From Burkholderia mayonis (lineage in GTDB: Bacteria; Pseudomonadota; Gammaproteobacteria; Burkholderiales; Burkholderiaceae), in NCBI RefSeq assembly GCF_001523745.2, contig NZ_CP013386.1:2108001-2172000 (forward strand): 64,000 nucleotides of DNA, in the 5' to 3' direction. Shown here in pieces: positions 9,016-17,697 of the stretch (position 1 is the stretch's first letter; each line of letters begins with the position of its first letter). The position numbers and the translations under genes are program-made. The notes under the pieces are model-generated. The model was not told where the DNA came from and did no database searches. It saw only the letters and a list, made by a program, of their open reading frames with translations.

Positions 9016-9785
9016 GATGACTCGCCTCCTTTGGCCGATTTGCTCGGGCCACGCTGCCGGGCGCGCTTGTCGGCCCGCTCGCGGGCTTCCTTCAGGCGGT
9101 ACGATTCGCCTTCGATCGAGATGACCTCGGCGAGATGCACAAGGCGATCGACGAGCGACACGACGCAGGCGGCGTTCGGGAACACTTCTGACCATTCTGC
9201 AAACGGTCGATTCGATGTCACGATGGTGCTGTTGTTCTGGTATCTCCGGCTGATCAACTCGAACAGCAGATCGGCGTGGCGATTCGAGTAGGAGAGATAT
9301 CCGACCTCATCGATCACAAGGACGTCGGGCGCAGCATAGCGACGCAAGCGCCGGCGCAGCGTTGAATCGCTATCGAGCGCAGCCAGTTCGCCCAGCATAT
9401 TGCCGGCGGTGGTGAACAGCACCGTGTGCCCATGCACGAGCGCCTGATGCGCGACGTTCTTCGCCAGCGTCGACTTGCCCACGCCGTTGGGGCCGATGAG
9501 CACGACGTTGGCGGCGTCCTTCATGAACCCGAGCGTCATCAGTTCTTCGATGGCACCGCGATCACACCGTGACGGCCAACCCCAGTCGAAGTCGCACAAG
9601 GCTTTGAAGCCGCCCAGATGTGATTCCTTGATGCGCCGCTCGAGCGAGCGACGGGCTCGCTCGTCTTCTTCCCACTGCACGAGCGGCGCGACCCACGGCT
9701 GCAGCGCAACCTCGGGCCAGTGGGCCAGCAGCCCGTGCAAACGCAATTCCTGCGCGCGTGTGCGCAATGATTCAAGCGAGCTCAT
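9012..9785 (-). CDS. istB: IS21 helper ATPase IstB
   Basis: A 257-residue AAA+ ATPase that assembles with IstA and helps select target DNA. The N-terminal helical domain ends in [16 protein letters not shown]. Walker A is [15 protein letters not shown] (near residue 105) and Walker B is [11 protein letters not shown] (near 165). [15 protein letters not shown] is the conserved sensor region. Its ATG (9783-9785) lies inside the end of istA, a 14-nt overlap, and its stop overlaps the next ORF by 4 nt, so the genes are translationally coupled. Confidence 0.95.
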   Translation of the reverse strand: MSSLESLRTRAQELRLHGLLAHWPEVALQPWVAPLVQWEEDERARRSLERRIKESHLGGFKALCDFDWGWPSRCDRGAIEELMTLGFMKDAANVVLIGPNGVGKSTLAKNVAHQALVHGHTVLFTTAGNMLGELAALDSDSTLRRRLRRYAAPDVLVIDEVGYLSYSNRHADLLFELISRRYQNNSTIVTSNRPFAEWSEVFPNAACVVSLVDRLVHLAEVISIEGESYRLKEARERADKRARQRGPSKSAKGGESS

Positions 9786-11271
9786 CCGTGCCTCCGGCAA
9801 GTTGATCGTAGGTATCGAGCCGGTGGGGTTGGACCGGCGTGTCCTTCTGGCGTACGTGTGGCGGCAGACACACGGCAAGCGGTGGTGGCAGTTCAAGCGC
9901 TTCGCGGCGGCGCTCCAGCGCCAGGCGCACGGCGTTCGGGTGCGGCACGCCGCTTTGTAGCGCATCGCCGATCGCGGCCTGCAATTGCGCAGCGCCGTAG
10001 CGTTCGAGCAGCCGCAGCAGCGCCGCCGTGATGGTGCCCAGATTCGCATTGCGTTCAGCCGCGCGGCGCAGCAGATCCTGACTGGCGGGGGCAGCCTTGG
10101 CCAAGCGATCCATGCCGCGATGATGACGGGCCTCGCGTTTGACGCCGACCAGTGTCTCGATGTGAACGGGCTCTTCGATTTGCGCGCCGCGGTCGTAACT
10201 GCGAGCGTGGCGCGCAAGGATCTCGGCACCGTCCAGCACGCGTACCTGCTCGAGATCGGCCCGTACCGTGAGCGTGCGCCGCACGTGCGTGTGCGGGATC
10301 GAGTAGTCGTTCAGATCGAAGCGTACATAGGGCGTCTTGCCGACTTTGACGGCGAGCGTTTCCTCGACGGGATAGGGATTCTCCGGTAGCGCAAGCAGCG
10401 TAGGCTGCTCCTGGGCGAACGCCTGGCGCACACTGATCATGCGATCCTCCGGGCACGGGCGATCCGCCGCCTGCGTGCGGCACCAGTGTTCGGCTTGCGC
10501 ATTCAGGTCATCCAGATCGGTGAACTGTCTGGCCGCGAAGAACGCGTCGCGGACGTGACGAATGGCGCGCTCCACGCGGCCCTTCTCGTTACCACGCGCG
10601 ATGGCTACGGGTCTGGGTTCGAACCGATAGTGTGCGGCGAAGGCGAGCAGCGTCGGGTGGAAACGAATGGCGTCGCCCTGGCGTTCAAGGACGGCGCTCT
10701 TCAGGTTATCGTAGAGGACGACCCTACCGAGGCCGCCCCAGCGCGTGAAGGCGCCGATATGGCCGCGCAGGAAGTTCTCCATACGCGCATCGAGGAAAAA
10801 GCGCAGATACAGCTCGCGCGAGTACGAGAGCACCATCACGAAGGCCATCAAGGGCCGGCGCGCACGGCCGATATGCAAGTGACCGAAGTGCCCCCAGTCG
10901 CATTGCATCTGTTCGCCGGGCAACGTGCGCAGCCGCAGGTACGCTTCGGCAGGCGGGCGTGGCCGGTGCAGAGAGATCAGATGTCGGAAGTGCGTGGGCC
11001 GGCCCTGATAGCCGCGCTCGCGCACCATGCCGTAAAGGCGGCTGGCGGTGAGCGTGGGATACTTCTCCAGCGTTTGGCGAATGAATGGCAGGTATGGCTC
11101 GATCATCGAAGGCCGCGGCGCCGGTCCATGACGCGGCAGACCAGCTTGTGCGAGCACCCGTTTGACGGTGCCGCGATGCACGTGCAATTGCTGCGCGATC
11201 GTGCCGCAGCGCCACTTCTCGACGTGGTAGAGCCGCAGGATATGGGCTTCGAGTTCAGCGTCAATCGTCAC
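9772..11271 (-). CDS. istA: IS21 transposase IstA
   Basis: A 499-residue DDE recombinase. The N-terminal helix-turn-helix ([20 protein letters not shown]) is followed by the RNase-H-fold core. The catalytic residues are visible as QCDWGHF (first Asp), [11 protein letters not shown] (second Asp) and [16 protein letters not shown] (Glu). A C-terminal region follows that contacts the ends and IstB. I chose the GTG at 11269-11271 because GAGGAGG lies 8 nt upstream and the protein then begins [16 protein letters not shown]. Longer frames to 11451 have no such site. Its start overlaps the end of the upstream Cys-rich ORF. Confidence 0.94.
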   Translation of the reverse strand: MTIDAELEAHILRLYHVEKWRCGTIAQQLHVHRGTVKRVLAQAGLPRHGPAPRPSMIEPYLPFIRQTLEKYPTLTASRLYGMVRERGYQGRPTHFRHLISLHRPRPPAEAYLRLRTLPGEQMQCDWGHFGHLHIGRARRPLMAFVMVLSYSRELYLRFFLDARMENFLRGHIGAFTRWGGLGRVVLYDNLKSAVLERQGDAIRFHPTLLAFAAHYRFEPRPVAIARGNEKGRVERAIRHVRDAFFAARQFTDLDDLNAQAEHWCRTQAADRPCPEDRMISVRQAFAQEQPTLLALPENPYPVEETLAVKVGKTPYVRFDLNDYSIPHTHVRRTLTVRADLEQVRVLDGAEILARHARSYDRGAQIEEPVHIETLVGVKREARHHRGMDRLAKAAPASQDLLRRAAERNANLGTITAALLRLLERYGAAQLQAAIGDALQSGVPHPNAVRLALERRREALELPPPLAVCLPPHVRQKDTPVQPHRLDTYDQLAGGTDELA

Positions 11272-11704
11272 CTTTAGAGCCTCCTCGGAATCGGTAGATG
11301 CAGTGAGGAACTCGACGGCGCAACGGGCCAAGGCGCACGAATGGCGAACAGGCGCAGCCGCATCGATGGCAATGCGTTGTCGCCGGCGCCGATGCCGCGA
11401 CACGACTGTGAGTGACAGCGGCGCGCATCGAGTCCGCTGGCAGTAGAGCACTGGGCCCCGTCGCAGGTGAACCGTGATGCGTCACTTTATTGTGTCGCGC
11501 TCGATAACGACGGGCGCGCTGCGCATGGGCAAGACGCCCGCGGCGAGAACTCTGGTAACGCTGAGCCGCTTCGCGCAAGCTCGCGCGCCGGGCCGCTTGC
11601 GCACAGCCGCCGGCGCAATAGATCTGGCCTCGATCGCAGCGGCGGCAAATGAACACCTGCGCCCGGCAGCGGGCGCACAGGAAGAAGCGGCCCGTGGGCA
11701 GCAT
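11261..11704 (-). CDS. IS21-associated Cys-rich protein, function unknown
   Basis: A 147-residue protein starting [20 protein letters not shown]. Cysteine pairs appear as CARC, CRRC, CAGGC and, towards the C-terminus, HCHRCGCAC, suggesting zinc-ribbon folds. Between them lies a very basic region ([20 protein letters not shown]) that could bind nucleic acid. It precedes istA, whose GTG start it overlaps by 11 nt. Homologous ORFs are, from memory, a recurrent companion of some IS21-type elements. A role in transposition or regulation is inference only. The ATG at 11704 is preferred over 11812 because homology-like sequence starts there and GGGGA lies upstream. Confidence 0.7.
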   Translation of the reverse strand: MLPTGRFFLCARCRAQVFICRRCDRGQIYCAGGCAQAARRASLREAAQRYQSSRRGRLAHAQRARRYRARHNKVTHHGSPATGPSALLPADSMRAAVTHSRVAASAPATTHCHRCGCACSPFVRLGPLRRRVPHCIYRFRGGSKGDD

Positions 11705-12052
11705 CGGCGGTCCCCGTGGAACGCCGATGGCAGGTCGATATCGACAGGGTCCGCCCAGCCGTGGAATACTGCGGCTGCACGTGTCCCTGTGCTTGGCCCC
11801 GTGGCCCCGCACCTGTGTCCAGTGTGGCGCGACCCCGGGGTGAACTTGGCGGTTTGACCGGTGTCGCGCCGGTTGTTTCTTCGGCGGTGTGCCTTTCTAC
11901 CGCAACCGATCCGCGCCGTCATCCCTCAACGCGCTTTGCGCGTCTGCACTCGCCCTACGGGCTCCCTCCGACGCGCAAAGCGTCAGGCATCCGCAGCGTC
12001 GCTACCCCGCAAACATCATCTTCCAAGCACGGCCACTTCAAACGCTCAATTC
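11705..12052. other. Non-coding right part of the IS21-type element
   Basis: About 350 bp between the first ORF of the element and its right end. It presumably carries the operon promoter and transposase-binding repeats. Imperfect inverted motifs such as ACCGGTGTCGCGCCGGT (near 11858) are visible. No gene is supported; frames here are chimeras that read into the intron ORF. Confidence 0.45.
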
Positions 12053-12095
12053 CAGAACGCCGTCGTTTAGTGTCGGATTTGGACCGGCGTTCACA
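12053..12095 (-). repeat. Right terminal inverted repeat of the IS21-type element
   Basis: Read on the complement from 12095 it starts TGTGAACGCCGGTCCAAA and contains TAAACGACGGC, mirroring the left end at 8696-8738. Confidence 0.8.
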
Positions 12096-12515
12096 CCATG
12101 GGAAACTCGGAAAGGCGAGATCAAACGCATCGTGTCAGACAAGGCGTTGGAGACGTTCAAGCAAAGGATCAGGCAGCTCACCGGCCGATCCGGCGGGCGC
12201 AGCATAAGCGAAGTGATCGAGCGGCTGCGCAGCTACATGCTGGGCTGGAAAGCGTACTTCCAATTGGCGCAGACCTATCGCCGCTGGCAACAGCTGGACG
12301 AGTGGATGCGCCGGCGAATGCGCGCGCTCCATCTGAAGCATTGGCGGCGCGGCAAGACGATATACCGGGAGCTGCTCAAGCTTGGGGCCAAGCCAAGCGT
12401 GGCCCAATCGGTGGCGGCCCTCAGCCGTCGCTCGTGGCACAACAGCATGACCGGGCTGCATCACGTCCTGACGATTGCCTACTTTGATCGCCTGGGCAGG
12501 CCTCGCCTCACCTGA
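12096..12515 (+). pseudogene. ltrA: Group II intron reverse transcriptase/maturase, 3' part
   Basis: After the target duplication CCATG the frame continues WETRKGEIKRIVSDKALETF, then LRSYMLGWKAYFQLAQTYRR and YRELLKLGAKPSVAQSV, and ends VLTIAYFDRLGRPRLT followed by a stop at 12513-12515. This is the maturase (domain X) and C-terminal end of an LtrA-type protein. It joins the 5' part (ending at 8695) in frame with no missing codons if the IS21-type element is removed. The gene therefore lost its N-terminus first or separately, and was later split by the IS. Confidence 0.88.
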
Positions 12516-12525
12516 CCTCAACTAC

Positions 12526-12604
12526 TCGAACCGCCCGGTGCGGACCCGCATGCCGGGTGGTGTGGGAGGGGATCGGCTAGGCCACTGGCCGCCCCTATCC
12601 CGAT
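12526..12604 (+). ncRNA. Group II intron 3' end (domains V-VI)
   Basis: Immediately after the maturase ORF comes GAACCGCCCGGTGCGG paired with CCGCATGCCGGGTGG. This is a domain V-like hairpin with a CGC-type triad, as in class C introns. A domain VI-like hairpin follows (GGATCGGCTAGGCC region) and the end CCCTATCCCGAT. The intron 3' boundary is probably near 12604. With no 5' domains present, the intron cannot splice or mobilise itself. Confidence 0.65.
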
Positions 12605-12674
12605 TTTGTGTGAGGCTACGTGCGTCTCGCGAACACTGTCTTCATAAATTTTTTGGTCTCACCCCAAATTTCTG

Positions 12675-12702
12675 TTGACAGAATTCATAAGATGTCTAAA
12701 AT
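12675..12702 (+). promoter_or_regulatory. Sigma-70 promoter of tRNA-Leu 2
   Basis: A consensus -35 TTGACA (12675-12680), 16-bp spacer and -10 TAAAAT (12697-12702), 24 bp upstream of the tRNA. The architecture is the same as the promoter at 6043-6070. Confidence 0.9.
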
Positions 12703-12726
12703 GGCGGTCTTGCTCGATGCAGCAGT

Positions 12727-12813
12727 GCCCAGGTGGCGGAATTGGTAGACGCACTAGGTTCAGGTCCTAGCGGTGGCAACATCGTGGAGGTTCGAGTCCT
12801 CTCCTGGGCACCA
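12727..12813 (+). tRNA. tRNA-Leu(CAG)
   Basis: Class II tRNA with acceptor GCCCAGG pairing with CCTGGGC, anticodon stem CTAGG/CCTAG, loop TTCAGGT (anticodon CAG), a long variable arm and an encoded CCA. Its 3' end (CGAGTCCTCTCCTGG...ACCA) is the attachment site of the island that follows. Confidence 0.97.
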
Positions 12814-12854
12814 GAAAAATAGGTTCAGATCAGTTGCTGGATTTGATGTTCATC

Positions 12855-12887
12855 ATAAAGCCCGCAAAAGCGGGCTTTATGTTTTTG
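12855..12887 (+). terminator. Terminator just downstream of tRNA-Leu 2
   Basis: A perfect 11-bp stem ATAAAGCCCGC/GCGGGCTTTAT with AAAA loop, followed by GTTTTT. It lies inside the island and probably serves as the present tRNA terminator in place of the displaced one at 15080. Confidence 0.9.
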
Positions 12888-12889
12888 GG

Positions 12890-13393
12890 ACGCCTGGAGG
12901 ATGATCCGGTCCCACGATAAGCCGACAACGAATGAGTACGTTTTTGAGTACATGAAAGTTCGAGTTCCTCGAAACGCACTCACCGCACGCCCAGCGTCTC
13001 TTCCGATAGGTGCGCGCCACGTGCGGAGCCAAGTCTAACCTCCGCCACTATGCCACCCCACACGCCTCGCTTCGCGAGAGATCGCTGACGAACTGCCGTG
13101 GTGGTCTGGCGATCTCGGCGATACGCGCCATTATGTGGCCGCAACCGCAGCCTCCGACCATTAGTGCCCCTCCAATTAAGGCCGGCGAATACTTTACAAT
13201 TCGACCCACGCACTTCATCGTATGGTATTGCGAAGTGTTCTTTGCGAAATGCTGTAGGCCGGCAAGAAAATAGACACTCTCCTCCCGCTGCGTCCGCTCG
13301 AGGAACATAGACAGATGGCCTGAACTCGACCGAAGCGGTCAGTCACAATGTGTTAATCGCTGCGTGCAGCGAACGTCCGCTTCGGAACGCGAT
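12890..13393. other. Island DNA without a supported gene
   Basis: About 500 bp. Short frames exist on both strands (for example about 86 codons at 13048-13308 minus, with a stretch resembling a lipobox), but none shows a ribosome-binding site or recognisable homology. Probably decayed island sequence. Confidence 0.4.
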
Positions 13394-13654
13394 CTACTCG
13401 CCGGAGTCGCCCCAAAAACGGTCGCTCGACGTCCGCCGAAAGCGATCGCCGGCGGCGTAACCAACACTCCCGATGGATGCAACGGTTCTCCCTCGGGCAC
13501 GAGGGAATCCGTGGAGGTGATACATCAGGATGTCGCGCGCTGTCGCACCGACGACGAAGTACCGCAGGTTCGTCAGCCGGGCCACGCGATCCATGACCGT
13601 CAGCAGAACCTGCTTTCCTTCCGGCAGCGGCGTCTTAAGATGAACTGGAGTCAT
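13394..13654 (-). pseudogene. AbiEii-like nucleotidyltransferase toxin, truncated
   Basis: The first about 54 residues (TPLPEGKQVLLTVMDRVARL, then NLRYFVVGATARDILMYHLH) match the start of AbiEii/AbiGii-type nucleotidyltransferase toxins, including the GxTARD-like nucleotide-binding segment. After GFPRARG the frame becomes low-complexity unrelated sequence and stops at 13394. The acidic catalytic pair expected just downstream (DVDF-type) is missing. The start codon overlaps the end of the antitoxin gene by 20 nt, the usual antitoxin-toxin coupling. Confidence 0.7.
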
Positions 13655-14729
13655 CCGCCCGCTCCATCTGGTTGAGAATCAACACCGCAGCCTCCGCATT
13701 GCGGGGTTCCCTCGTACGCCGCAAATCTGCGTACACGAGCAAAGGTGGTGCCACAACTTTTTCCATCCGTGCCTCGTCGAGATGCCAGAAGGCATCGATG
13801 ATTTCCAGCGTGCCGGCGGGATCGGCACGCAAGCGATGACGCTTGGCGAGTGCCATCGTCGCAGCCGGTCTTGCCGTCGGTTCGACATAGAGCGTTTGCG
13901 CGGCCGGCCGAAGCTGCCCGGTCAGCTTTGCAGCAGCAACCTCCCCGCCCCACCACATCTGCCCTGTGGGAAGCTCGGCATGCTGCCACCAGGATGGATC
14001 GCCTACTGCGAACCGTTGCACATTGAGCTTCGGCAGCAGGCGAAGCGGATAGTTGATCACCCACTCATCCATGAGCGCTGCTGGATCGACCAAGCGCCGG
14101 TCGGCTGTGCCCGCCAGCAAGCCGCGTTCACGCAGGTCGTCCAGTACGCTGCCAACGGTGCCAAGCGCCACGCCCGCCGCTGCCGCAATTTCCCGGTATG
14201 GACGGTTAAGCAACTCTGGAGCAGATAACAACACAAAAGTCATTCTGAGCGCAGAGGCGCTCGCGGAACTGGCCGGCTTCCCCGATCTCGATGCCAGACG
14301 CCTGATCTCGGGATTCGCCGGCCTGCCGGTGACAAGCATGTATTGGCCAGGCGGATGCACGTACAGATTGCCGGCCAAGTCGATGAACTGCAGGTCGCGT
14401 TCGACGCACTCGTCCGCTAACGCGGGTGTCAAATAGGCAGTGGCCAGCAGGACGGGAAAAGCCGCGGCGCGGTTCTTCGCCACGAGGGCTCCGACTTCCG
14501 CCCGCGATCTTATCCGGCCTCGGGCCGCGAGCATGTGTTGCTGGACCGCGCCGTTCACATCGAGCGTCAGCGTCCCCTCCTCGACCAAACCATCGCTGCT
14601 TCGCCCAGCCGGACGAAAATCGATAACACTGAGCGGAACACGTCCGTGTCGGGTTGCCGCGCGAGTGAGCTGACCGAGTAGCGCTTCGGTCGGGCGATCA
14701 AAGTCCGGAAGGCGACCGTCGTCGTTCAT
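13635..14729 (-). CDS. AbiEi-like type IV antitoxin / transcriptional regulator
   Basis: A 364-residue protein of the COG4861/AbiEi-like group. An N-terminal region is followed by RAEVGALVAKNRAAAFPVLL, then the winged-helix segment LLNRPYREIAAAAGVALGTV and GSVLDDLRERGLLAG, then a C-terminal effector domain (WWGGEVAAAKLTGQLRPA). It would neutralise the toxin and repress its own operon. I prefer the ATG at 14729 over the GTG at 14783, because repeated TGAACA-type operator motifs lie between the two. It appears intact although its toxin partner is truncated, so it may persist as a solitary regulator. Confidence 0.75.
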   Translation of the reverse strand: MNDDGRLPDFDRPTEALLGQLTRAATRHGRVPLSVIDFRPAGRSSDGLVEEGTLTLDVNGAVQQHMLAARGRIRSRAEVGALVAKNRAAAFPVLLATAYLTPALADECVERDLQFIDLAGNLYVHPPGQYMLVTGRPANPEIRRLASRSGKPASSASASALRMTFVLLSAPELLNRPYREIAAAAGVALGTVGSVLDDLRERGLLAGTADRRLVDPAALMDEWVINYPLRLLPKLNVQRFAVGDPSWWQHAELPTGQMWWGGEVAAAKLTGQLRPAAQTLYVEPTARPAATMALAKRHRLRADPAGTLEIIDAFWHLDEARMEKVVAPPLLVYADLRRTREPRNAEAAVLILNQMERADDSSSS

Positions 14730-14738
14730 AGATTCCGC

Positions 14739-14822
14739 TTGTTCAAAAAACGTGAACACGCGGGCATTATGAACAACAGACACCAGACGTTTAATTATTT
14801 TTCTTGTTCATACTTCATGAAC
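14739..14822. promoter_or_regulatory. Cluster of TTGTTCA/TGAACA operator-like repeats
   Basis: Five half-sites lie upstream of the antitoxin gene: TTGTTCA (14739-14745), TGAACA (14753-14758), TATGAACAA (14768-14776), TTGTTCATA (14804-14812) and TTCATGAAC (14814-14822). The TATGAACAA/TTGTTCATA pair is a perfect inverted repeat. This fits autoregulation by the winged-helix antitoxin; binding is inferred. Confidence 0.55.
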
Positions 14823-15034
14823 TTGAGCCTGATCTGAACGAACCCAACCTTCCCGCCCCACGTTCGGGCACTGGCAAACCGCAGCCTGGAACGACCAACA
14901 CGTAACGTCGACCTGCGTTTACGCAAAAAAATGGCACGTTTTCGCGCCAATGGTAAATGAACACATCGACGAGTACATGATGATGACAATCAAAGAAAAA
15001 TATCGTTACAAATCAATCAACTAGAATTCAAACA

Positions 15035-15053
15035 CGAGTCCTCTCCTGGACCA
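15035..15053 (+). repeat. Island right attachment site (partial tRNA-Leu 3' end)
   Basis: CGAGTCCTCTCCTGG followed by ACCA. It is identical to the end of tRNA-Leu 2 except for loss of two bases (GC). It marks the right boundary of the island starting at that tRNA. Confidence 0.75.
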
Positions 15054-15079
15054 TCATTTTTCGAGCAACACAACGAACC

Positions 15080-15106
15080 CCGTAACGCATTGCGTACGGT
15101 TTTTTT
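15080..15106 (+). terminator. Displaced ancestral terminator of tRNA-Leu 2
   Basis: The stem CCGTAACGC/GCGTACGG (one bulge, ATT loop) is followed by seven T residues. The preceding AACC and the hairpin resemble the terminator of tRNA-Leu 1. It now lies 2.3 kb from its tRNA, just beyond the island's right attachment site. Confidence 0.75.
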
Positions 15107-15607
15107 GTTTTCTATGCGAGCGGGGCCGCTCGTTCGCGTCACGCGTGACGCCCGCCGCGAAGCACGGCACACCCCGCGCATATGCGGTCATTGCGACGGC
15201 CTTCGCAACCTTCGATCCATCACCCGGTCGTGCGCTCGTCGCGCGATCCGGGAACCGGCCCGAGCCCGCCCTCACGCAGCCCCGCTCGGGACAACCGACA
15301 AAACGCCCTCCTGTCAAACGCATGCCGCACTTGCGAAGCGTCCAGCGCGAGCGCCCCAATGTTGCGCGTTCGAATCGTCCATCCGCCTCGCTCGCACGCG
15401 CACTGAATCGCACGTTCGCGCCGCGCCGCCACCCCGCCGTCGAAAGCGCGCCACGCCGCCGTTCCGGTGCATTGCATTTGAACTCCGACGCCGGCATTCG
15501 TATAACGATCACGTGCCCGACGCACTTTTCGCGCACGAATCCAAGGCCCGGCGCAAGCCGGGAAGCCCTTCGCCTCCGCCACGCGCGGCCGCCCGAGCGC
15601 TAGACGG
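15107..15607. other. Intergenic region with palindromes
   Basis: About 500 bp with no supported gene. It contains an inverted repeat CGAGCGG/CCGCTCG (15117-15132) and a perfect 16-bp palindrome GCGTCACGCGTGACGC (15136-15151). The promoter of the phosphoesterase gene should lie in the right half. Confidence 0.5.
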
Positions 15608-17113
15608 ATGCATCCCGACCGGAGTCGACTCTTGGCGAATCAACTCAAAAGAATCGAACACGTCGTCCATCTGATGCTTGAAAACCGCTCGTTCGATCAG
15701 ATGCTCGGCTTTCTCTATTCCGACAACGGCAACCGGTCGCCCGCCGGCCAGCCGTTCGACGGACTGACTGGCAACGAATCGAATCCCGACGATCTCGGTC
15801 GCCCCGTCGGCGTCTACCGGATCCGGGCGACCGATCCGCATCCGTATCTAATGCCGGGCGCCGATCCCGGCGAAGGCTTTCAGAACACCAACTATCAGTT
15901 GTTCTCCGACGACAATCCCGCCCCGGGCGCCGTGCCGACCAATCAAGGCTTCGTCGTCAACTTCAAGTCGGCGATCGCAACCGATCAATCGCGACATGAG
16001 AAAGACGCGCTGCCCGGCACGACGGCCGCGCAGATCATGGGCATGTACACGCCCGAGCTGCTACCCGTGCTGTCGGGACTCGCGAAAGGCTACGCGGTGT
16101 GCGACCGCTGGTTCGCGTCGGCGCCGACGATGACGATGCCGAACCGCGCGTTCGCGCTTGCCGGCACGTCGCAAGGCCATCTCGACGATCACGTGAAGAT
16201 CTTCACGTGTCCGAGCATCTTCGGGCGGCTGTCGGATCAACGCGTCGATTGGGCGATCTTCGGCTACAACCGCGATCCGCTCACGCGCCACGACTTCCCC
16301 GACACGCAGAACGCCGACGACAGCCACTTCGGCCACTTCCGCGACTTCCAGACGCGCGCGGCGAACGGCACGCTGCCCGCGTTCACGTTCCTCGAGCCGA
16401 GCTGGGATGCGAACGGCAACAGCCAGCATCCGAACTACGACGTCTCCGCGGGAGAGCAGCTGATTCATGACGTCTACTACACGCTGCGCAACGGTCCGGC
16501 CTGGAACAGCACGCTCCTCATCGTCACGTACGACGAGCACGGCGGCAACTACGATCACGTCCCGCCGCCGTCGGGCGCGACGCCGCCCGGCGACGGCACC
16601 GTCGGCGAATTCGGCTTCGACTTCACGCGCTTCGGCGTGCGCGTGCCCGCCGTGCTCGTCTCGCCCCTTATCGCTGCGGGCACCGTGTTCAGGAGTGCGG
16701 CGGGCACGATCGATCATGCGTCGGTGCTGAAGACGATCAGCGAGCGCTTCGGCACAGCGCCGCTGACGGCGCGCGACCAGGCCGCTCCGTCGCTTGGCGA
16801 CGTGCTCACGCTCGCGACCCCGCGCGCCGCCGCCGACGATCCGCTGAGCGGCGTGACGGCGCCCGTGTCGACGCTGCCCCATCCGAATGCAGCGAAGCCT
16901 TCGAGGCTCGACAAGCTCCATGCGGCCCGCATCGCCGCGCTGCCGTTGCGCAACGAGAAAGGCCATTACGAGGAGGCGGAGGCGCCGCTTGAATCGACTG
17001 CCGAGCTGTCGAACTTCATTCGCGATCGCGGCGCCGCATGGAGCCAGCACCGTCAGCGGCAGCAGCAGCGACTGCAGCAACGGCAACCGCCGCAGCGCAA
17101 GCGACGACGCTGA
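15608..17113 (+). CDS. Phosphoesterase family protein (phospholipase C / acid phosphatase type)
   Basis: A 501-residue phosphoesterase of the PF04185 family, which hydrolyses phospholipid or other phosphate esters. Family motifs are clear: [20 protein letters not shown] (N-terminal metal ligands, near residue 17), [20 protein letters not shown] (near 175) and [16 protein letters not shown] (near 308). A basic Gln/Arg-rich tail ([12 protein letters not shown]) ends the protein. There is no signal peptide, unlike secreted PlcN-type enzymes, so it is predicted to be cytoplasmic or exported by an unusual route. An alternative TTG start at 15632 has GGAG 8 nt upstream and gives [10 protein letters not shown] near the N-terminus; it may be the true start. 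Substrate not inferable. Confidence 0.88.
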   Translation: MHPDRSRLLANQLKRIEHVVHLMLENRSFDQMLGFLYSDNGNRSPAGQPFDGLTGNESNPDDLGRPVGVYRIRATDPHPYLMPGADPGEGFQNTNYQLFSDDNPAPGAVPTNQGFVVNFKSAIATDQSRHEKDALPGTTAAQIMGMYTPELLPVLSGLAKGYAVCDRWFASAPTMTMPNRAFALAGTSQGHLDDHVKIFTCPSIFGRLSDQRVDWAIFGYNRDPLTRHDFPDTQNADDSHFGHFRDFQTRAANGTLPAFTFLEPSWDANGNSQHPNYDVSAGEQLIHDVYYTLRNGPAWNSTLLIVTYDEHGGNYDHVPPPSGATPPGDGTVGEFGFDFTRFGVRVPAVLVSPLIAAGTVFRSAAGTIDHASVLKTISERFGTAPLTARDQAAPSLGDVLTLATPRAAADDPLSGVTAPVSTLPHPNAAKPSRLDKLHAARIAALPLRNEKGHYEEAEAPLESTAELSNFIRDRGAAWSQHRQRQQQRLQQRQPPQRKRRR

Positions 17114-17339
17114 GTGCGGGGGCGCGGCGGTGCCGTCGCGTCACGCGCGGTCTTGCTCTGTCTTGCGCGGCGGCGTGCGAGGCTGAGCGGCGCGCGTCGC
17201 CGAGTGCCTCGCGTGGGTGCGAAGCGGCGCGCCTTGGTGTTCGGTGTGTCCGCGACGATGCGTATGCCATGCGGCCGCCGTACGTTCGCCTTCTTTAGCC
17301 GCGCCGAACAGCATCGCCAGACGGACTCGTCGCATCGCC

Positions 17340-17381
17340 CGCAGCACGCAGCACGCAGCACGTCGCACGTCGCACGTCGCA
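17340..17381. repeat. Heptanucleotide tandem repeats (CGCAGCA)3(CGTCGCA)3
   Basis: Six consecutive 7-bp units: three of CGCAGCA and three of CGTCGCA. They lie in the 580-bp gap 17114-17697, which otherwise shows no supported gene. Confidence 0.85.
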
Positions 17382-17697
17382 TACAACGCACTGCCCGCCA
17401 CGAGCCACATCGTCGAAGCCGACATGCATCCGCCGCAACCGTCGGGGCGTCGAACATAGCACGAGGCGGCAAGCGTGACGTCTCGCGCGCCGGACGTGCG
17501 TCGAAACGCCGGCCGACGCGCGAAGGCCGAGAACGCGAGCCTCGACGTCACGACGCGCATCGCTGTCGACGCATCGCCCCACGCGATCGCATTTCGGTTC
17601 GTTCCATTCGTTTCGGATCATCTGGCGAGGGCGCCAACGAGGCCCGCGTCGCATCGCAGATCGGCCGCCCTGCGATCTGCCTCTCGAGGAGATTCGA

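Larger units (their letters stand above)
8696..12095 (-). mobile_element. Complete IS21-family insertion sequence, about 3.4 kb
   Basis: Imperfect inverted ends start TGTTAGCGCCGGT on the left (8696) and TGTGAACGCCGGT on the right (complement from 12095); both also contain TAAACGACGGC. The 5-bp sequence CCATG occurs immediately outside both ends (8691-8695 and 12096-12100), a typical IS21-family target duplication. Inside, on the minus strand, are a Cys-rich ORF, istA, istB and a 71-codon ORF, all overlapping. The element is longer than the usual 2-2.5 kb because of the two extra ORFs and a non-coding right end. All ORFs are intact, so it may be active. It was inserted into a group II intron ORF. 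Confidence 0.9.
12795..15053. mobile_element. Integrated island remnant at the tRNA-Leu 3' end
   Basis: The tRNA-Leu 3' end (12795-12813) recurs at 15035-15053 as CGAGTCCTCTCCTGG followed by ACCA, lacking only the GC between. Right after the second copy is a hairpin plus T-run (15080-15106) closely resembling the terminator of the other tRNA-Leu (6219-6249). The DNA between the copies is less G+C-rich than its surroundings and contains an AbiE-like antitoxin gene and a broken toxin gene. No integrase remains, so this is a reduced island that cannot excise on its own. Confidence 0.75.

Noticed and set aside
11889..12515. Frame running from the IS21-type element into the maturase C-terminus
   Set aside because: The first about 70 codons are IS end sequence; real homology starts at the CCATG duplication (12096). 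Not a native gene start.
13048..13308. 86-codon minus-strand ORF with a lipobox-like stretch
   Set aside because: No ribosome-binding site, no homology I recognise, and it lies in decayed island DNA; equally long frames exist on the opposite strand.
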